Positions 6,431 to 9,028 of a stretch of DNA of 9,028 nucleotides are shown here, one piece after another. The notes under the pieces were generated by a model. The model saw only the letters and a list, made by a program, of their open reading frames with translations, was not told where the DNA came from and made no database searches. Location: the NCBI GenBank assembly GCA_025458735.1, contig JALORV010000133.1, positions 1-9,028 on the forward strand, given 5' to 3'. Source of the stretch: Burkholderiaceae bacterium (lineage in GTDB: Bacteria > Pseudomonadota > Gammaproteobacteria > Burkholderiales > Burkholderiaceae). How positions within the stretch are numbered: position 1 is the first letter of the stretch; each line of letters opens with the position of its first letter. Both the position numbers and the translations under genes were made by a program.

Positions 6431-7680
6431 GGCGCGCTCCCGGGCCAGGGCAGCGCCACCTCGGTCAACGCGCGCTGGTTCAGCTTGGCGTAGATGAGTG
6501 CGGTGTTCAGCGAGCGGTGCCGCAGCACGTCGGCCACTTCCTTGATCGGACTGCCCACATTGACGAGGCGACAGGCCAAGGTGTGACGCAGCGCATGCGT
6601 TCGTCCGTGCACGATGCCGGCGCGCTGGAAGGCGTCGCGCACGATCCGGCGGATGGCGTCGACACCGACAGGTTCATCGTGCGGCGCCAGGTGCCGCACG
6701 AACAGCGCGCGGTCGCCGCCGGCGGGTCGCTCATAGCGAACGTAAGCTGCCAGCGCCTCGCCCGTGAGCGCGGGCAGCGGCAGCACATCCTGACGGCGCG
6801 ACTTCGTTCGCCGCAGCACCACGGTGCCCTGCTTCCAGTCGATGTCGTCGAGTTGCAGCCGGTTGATCTCGGCAGTGCGCAGGCCCAGGTCCAGCGCCAG
6901 CCGCACGATCGCGTAGCCGCGCTTGGGCGAACGCAGCGTGCGGGTAAACGAACCCAGCAGACGATCGACCTCCGCCGACTTGAGCGCGCGCGGCAACGAC
7001 GCCAGCGACCATCGCGCCGGCGATGCAATGACGGCTAAAAGGGGCTGCACGGCATCGCCGCAGGTGGCGCGCCAGCGCAGATACGCGCGCAGTGCAGCGT
7101 TGATCGTGGCGGCGTTGCTGGCGGTGTTGACCAGTTCCATCTGCTCGCCGACGAAGCGACGGATGTCCGCGGGCCGCAGTTCTTCGAACGCCAGCGGTCG
7201 ACCGGCGAACTTGTGAATCAGCAGCCGCTCGATGATGCGCAGCCGGTCCGCACGCGTGCCGCTCGCCAGCCCGCGCGCGTCGCGCATGTACGCGTCAAAG
7301 CGACGCAACTCGTCGGCCACCGGGCCGGCAGGCGTCGGCAGCTCGGCGATGACGCCCTGCCGGCGCAGGATCGCCAGCAGGGGCATCAGTGCCGCATGCG
7401 CCTCGCGCGGATGTCGTAGCGCAAACTCCGGGCAGCCGCAGCGCGGCAGATGGTCGTGCAGAAACTGGTCGACGCGACTCTCGTCGAGCCGGCCCGCCGG
7501 CAGTCTGCAAAGCGCCATCCAGTGCGCGAAGTGCGCCAGCGCTCCGAGGCATCGACGCACGGTACCGGGCGCGTAGCGTCCCTCCTTCAGGCGCCCGACA
7601 TAGGCAGCAACGAACGCCGCCAGCGGGCCGTCGAGCAGCCAGGCGCGCTCGGCGGTGCGCAAAGCAGGAATCTCCAACAT
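6427..7680 (-). CDS. ritA: Tyrosine recombinase, first gene of the RIT trio
   Basis: A 417-residue recombinase, the largest of the three, which is typical of the first gene in RIT elements. It has an extended N-terminal region with C-P-E-F and R-C-G-C (residues 80-86), then a SAM-like core-binding domain (about 120-205: F-D-A-Y-M-R-D-A-R-G-L-A). The catalytic domain has Arg268 in L-G-L-R-T-A-E, Lys293 in R-R-T-K-S-R-R, H362-A-L-R365-H-T, His388 in L-R-H and Tyr397 in T-A-L-I-Y. The start is ambiguous. The ATG at 7680 has GGAG six bases upstream, and a GTG four codons earlier (7692) is in frame; I prefer the ATG. The gene ends in a four-base overlap with the second gene. As first gene it would carry the operon promoter, and a CATAAT hexamer lies about 48 bases upstream. 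Confidence 0.9.
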   Translation of the reverse strand: MLEIPALRTAERAWLLDGPLAAFVAAYVGRLKEGRYAPGTVRRCLGALAHFAHWMALCRLPAGRLDESRVDQFLHDHLPRCGCPEFALRHPREAHAALMPLLAILRRQGVIAELPTPAGPVADELRRFDAYMRDARGLASGTRADRLRIIERLLIHKFAGRPLAFEELRPADIRRFVGEQMELVNTASNAATINAALRAYLRWRATCGDAVQPLLAVIASPARWSLASLPRALKSAEVDRLLGSFTRTLRSPKRGYAIVRLALDLGLRTAEINRLQLDDIDWKQGTVVLRRTKSRRQDVLPLPALTGEALAAYVRYERPAGGDRALFVRHLAPHDEPVGVDAIRRIVRDAFQRAGIVHGRTHALRHTLACRLVNVGSPIKEVADVLRHRSLNTALIYAKLNQRALTEVALPWPGSAP

Positions 7681-7727
7681 GGCAGTCTCCACGAGTGGTG
7701 AAGACGCCGTGTTGCCGCGCCGCCGAA

Positions 7728-7733
7728 ATTATG
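7728..7733 (-). promoter_or_regulatory. Candidate -10 element of the RIT operon
   Basis: CATAAT on the minus strand, a 5/6 match to the sigma-70 -10 box, stands 47 bases before the ATG of the first recombinase gene and inside the element. No convincing -35 hexamer is present at 16-18 bases. An 8-bp motif around it (ACATAATT) recurs inverted at 4429-4436, so it may instead be a subterminal protein-binding site. Confidence 0.28.
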
Positions 7734-7804
7734 TCCAGTTCACCGCACCGAACGCGTCGGATTCACGAGCAACGGCGCGGCTCCGCCCCGCGCGCCGCCT
7801 CGAC

Positions 7805-7838
7805 ACTGTTCATAACTGAGACCTGCACATAATGGCCG
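7805..7838. repeat. Right terminal inverted repeat of the RIT element
   Basis: Exact reverse complement of 4310-4343 over 34 bases. It starts ACTGTTCATAACTG and ends ATAATGGCCG. It lies just upstream of the first recombinase gene. Outside it the sequence (CGCACCTCGG...) shows neither the palindrome found at the left end nor a copy of the left flank. Confidence 0.9.
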
Positions 7839-7895
7839 CGCACCTCGGCAGAAGTGCCGCGCCTGCGGTGAAATGCCCCGCGCCGAAAGAGGTCG

Positions 7896-7911
7896 GTCCT
7901 GGCCCCAGGAC
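7896..7911 (-). terminator. Possible terminator of the flavin-reductase gene cluster
   Basis: GTCCTG and CAGGAC form a perfect six-bp stem with a four-base loop, starting about 28 bases after the stop at 7939 on the minus strand. The bases that follow on that strand (CGACCTCTTTC) are only weakly T-rich, so termination is plausible but not certain. Confidence 0.35.
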
Positions 7912-7938
7912 GCGCTTGTCGCGGCTGACCGCCGGGCG

Positions 7939-8481
7939 CTAGACGCCCTCCGGGATCTTGGAGGCCATCATCTTCCTGCGGTCCGATCTGCGCCCGTCGA
8001 CGATGAACGTGCCGTCCCCGACCGCGTGGACCGTTCGCCGTTCCTTGCGAGCGGAATCCAGGTAAGCGGCAAGGCCCTCGAGCACGACGAGGTTGTGCTT
8101 GCGGACGATGTCGATGACCCTGCACTCGATGTTGGCCAGGCACTCCTCGATCAAGGGCGCCTTGACGAACTTGCCGCGAACAGGCGTGAGCCCGAACCTG
8201 GCGAACTTGTCCGTGTCGGCGCCGGAGCAGGTCCCGATCCCGACCACCTCGTCGAGCAGGTCGACCGTTGGAACGGCGATGACGCACTCCTTGTTCTTCC
8301 GCAATGCTGCAAAGGAGTAGTTCCAGTCGCCCGTGGTGATCGCAAACAGCGGCGTGAAATCCACCACCATCGTCCACGAGATGGTCATGACGTTGTTCTT
8401 CCTGCCATCACGGGTCGTCACGAGGACGACCGGTCCCGGTTCGATCAGGGTGAAGGCCCGCTCCAGCTTCAACTGACGCAT
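7939..8481 (-). CDS. Flavin reductase-family FMN-binding split-barrel protein
   Basis: A 180-residue protein of the flavin reductase-like/flavoredoxin family, which binds FMN and usually supplies reduced flavin or accepts electrons in the cytoplasm. Family features: P-G-P-V-V-L-V-T-T (15-23), N-N-V-M-T-I-S-W (29-36, the flavin-contact strand), P-L-F-A-I-T-T-G (44-51), and G-T-C-S-G-A-D-T-D-K-F-A (83-94), followed by G-L-T-P. The length is normal for the family and the frame is intact. The start is the ATG at 8481, with GAGGTG four bases upstream. It lies 29 bases after the upstream reading frame ending at 8511, consistent with one minus-strand transcription unit with that frame and the amidohydrolase. 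The specific substrate is unknown. Confidence 0.86.
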   Translation of the reverse strand: MRQLKLERAFTLIEPGPVVLVTTRDGRKNNVMTISWTMVVDFTPLFAITTGDWNYSFAALRKNKECVIAVPTVDLLDEVVGIGTCSGADTDKFARFGLTPVRGKFVKAPLIEECLANIECRVIDIVRKHNLVVLEGLAAYLDSARKERRTVHAVGDGTFIVDGRRSDRRKMMASKIPEGV

Positions 8482-8510
8482 GGATCACCTCGTCACTTCG
8501 ACGTCGTCGC

Positions 8511-8834
8511 TCACGCATCGCGCACGTGCGCCAGCGTGTGCTGCGGCGACTCGTACACGTGCGGCGCCATGTCGCGCTTCTTCAGCGCCGTCCCCGGCTT
8601 GGCTCGCAGGAAACCCGAGGTCGTATCGCGCGAGACGCCGTCACAGTAACGCTCGACCAGGCCCCTGACCATCGCCGCGCAGGCGTCCTCGACCTCCGGC
8701 GCGATCTCGAAGTGGTCGTCGTTGACGATCGCGCAGGCGCGGTGGCCGATCGGCGCGAGGTGTGCTTCGACTTCGCGCAGGATGGCGTCGACTTCGGCCA
8801 GCGTGCGCACGCGCAGGCGCTCGCGCAGACCCAT
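8511..8834 (-). CDS. Orphan C-terminal tail of an acyl-CoA:acetate/3-ketoacid CoA transferase (likely remnant)
   Basis: A 107-residue open frame that resembles the C-terminal extension of family I CoA transferases of the propionate/3-ketoacid type. It has A-P-M-G-L-R-E-R-L at its start, A-I-V-N-D-D-H-F-E-I-A-P (35-46), and T-T-S-G-F-L-R (71-77) followed by A-P-H-V-Y-E-S (90-96). The catalytic transferase domains are absent. From memory of the family, some 20-25 residues normally separate M-G-L-R-E-R-L from V-R-T-L-A-E-V, and here they are fused directly. Normally conserved K-L-G-x-A-L reads K-P-G-T-A-L. Both points suggest decay. No ribosome-binding site precedes the ATG at 8834, and the frame is open further upstream with C-R-F-G-D-A-P just before it, so the remnant may begin earlier (to about 8912). 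It is unlikely to be catalytic. A C-terminal domain expressed alone is the alternative. Confidence 0.5.
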   Translation of the reverse strand: MGLRERLRVRTLAEVDAILREVEAHLAPIGHRACAIVNDDHFEIAPEVEDACAAMVRGLVERYCDGVSRDTTSGFLRAKPGTALKKRDMAPHVYESPQHTLAHVRDA

Positions 8835-8940
8835 CGGCGCATCGCCGAACCGGCACGGTGCGGCGTCCTCGTGCCGGCGCCCGGGGATCGGCGCCTTCGC
8901 TGGGTCGACCGTCAGGCCGCATTCGTCGCCGCGGCGCTCG

Positions 8941-9028
8941 CTACTCGCGCTCGAGCCGCAGAAAGCGCGCCGCGTTGTCGTGGAAGATGTCGCGCTTCTG
9001 CCCCGGCGTCAGGAACCGTGCCGACTCG
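8941..9028 (-). CDS. Amidohydrolase-family protein, C-terminal end only
   Basis: Only the last 29 codons are inside the window, so no ATG is visible. The minus strand reads F-L-T-P-G-Q-K-R-D-I-F-H-D-N-A-A-R-F-L-R-L, then E-R-E and TAG (8941-8943). The I-F-H-D-N-A-A-R-F-L-R-L ending is the usual last helix of amidohydrolase-2 (TIM-barrel, decarboxylase/hydrolase) proteins, typically written as hx-N-A-x-x-L-x-x-L. It is the most upstream visible gene of the minus-strand cluster that continues to the CoA-transferase tail and flavin-reductase-like gene. The reaction cannot be assigned from this piece. Confidence 0.72.
   Translation of the reverse strand, partial: ESARFLTPGQKRDIFHDNAARFLRLERE

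Larger units (their letters stand above)
4310..7838 (-). mobile_element. Recombinase-in-Trio (RIT) element, apparently complete
   Basis: A 3529-bp unit with perfect 34-bp terminal inverted repeats enclosing only three tandem, overlapping tyrosine recombinase genes on one strand. Gene order and sizes (about 417, 329 and 337 aa) match the RIT family described from Cupriavidus metallidurans and other bacteria. All three proteins keep the full catalytic residue set, so the element may be active. No cargo gene is present. No target-site duplication is visible directly outside the repeats. Insertion is intergenic, between the PEP-CTERM relic's terminator and the end of the flavin-reductase-like gene. 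How the three recombinases divide the work is not established to my knowledge. Confidence 0.88.

Noticed and set aside
4435..7680. Integron or Tn554-type transposon
   Set aside because: No IntI-specific insert, attC array or cargo is seen. Three tyrosine recombinases with perfect terminal inverted repeats fit a RIT element better than Tn554, which lacks such repeats and carries resistance genes.
4300..7848. Target-site duplication of the RIT element
   Set aside because: Bases directly outside the repeats (CTCCATAA on the left, CGCACCTC on the right) do not match, so no duplication can be claimed.
7763..8377. Minus-strand open frame of 204 codons
   Set aside because: It is an out-of-frame shadow of the flavin-reductase gene that also crosses the element end; Arg/Gly-rich with no domain.

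Overview
The window is GC-rich bacterial DNA, most likely from a proteobacterium. A betaproteobacterium or a PEP-CTERM-bearing relative fits best, because the window combines a PaaI-type thioesterase, a di-haem c-type cytochrome, a PEP-CTERM anchor remnant and a three-recombinase mobile element. This assignment rests on gene content and base composition only.

Left part (1-3700). The 3' part of a PaaI-type hotdog thioesterase (+) converges on a small NTF2/SnoaL-fold protein (-). About 700 bases with no convincing gene follow. Next comes a two-gene minus-strand operon: an exported di-haem cytochrome c (2657-3562), then a PQQ-like beta-propeller protein (1575-2660). The two are joined by a GTGA stop/start overlap. 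A TTGAC-N4-GTCAA palindrome with a well-spaced -10-like hexamer lies upstream of the cytochrome and looks like an FNR/CRP-family control site.

Middle (3689-4190). Divergent from that operon is the relic of a PEP-CTERM surface protein. It has a 'choice-of-anchor D'-like Ig-type domain, a one-base frameshift in a T run, an intact PEP-CTERM tail in the next frame and a hairpin terminator. Its 5' end appears to be missing.

Mobile element (4310-7838). Three overlapping tyrosine recombinase genes on the minus strand, of about 417, 329 and 337 aa, all keep the R-K-HxxR-H-Y catalytic set. They are enclosed by a perfect 34-bp inverted repeat. This is the layout of a Recombinase-In-Trio (RIT) element, and this copy appears complete. 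Its left end overlaps a 34-bp perfect palindrome whose inner 30 bp read as 11-bp arms around an 8-bp spacer. Repeated TTATG motifs and a tandem 23-bp repeat lie nearby. The right end lacks the palindrome.

Right part (7839-9028). A minus-strand catabolic-looking cluster is in the order of transcription: the last residues of an amidohydrolase (from the window edge), a short protein resembling only the C-terminal tail of a family I CoA transferase, and a flavin-reductase-family FMN-binding protein. The RIT element sits between this cluster and the PEP-CTERM relic and interrupts no recognisable gene.

The most interesting items are the intact RIT element with its asymmetric palindromic end, the possible FNR-type switch ahead of the cytochrome/propeller pair, and two decaying genes (the PEP-CTERM protein and the CoA-transferase tail).
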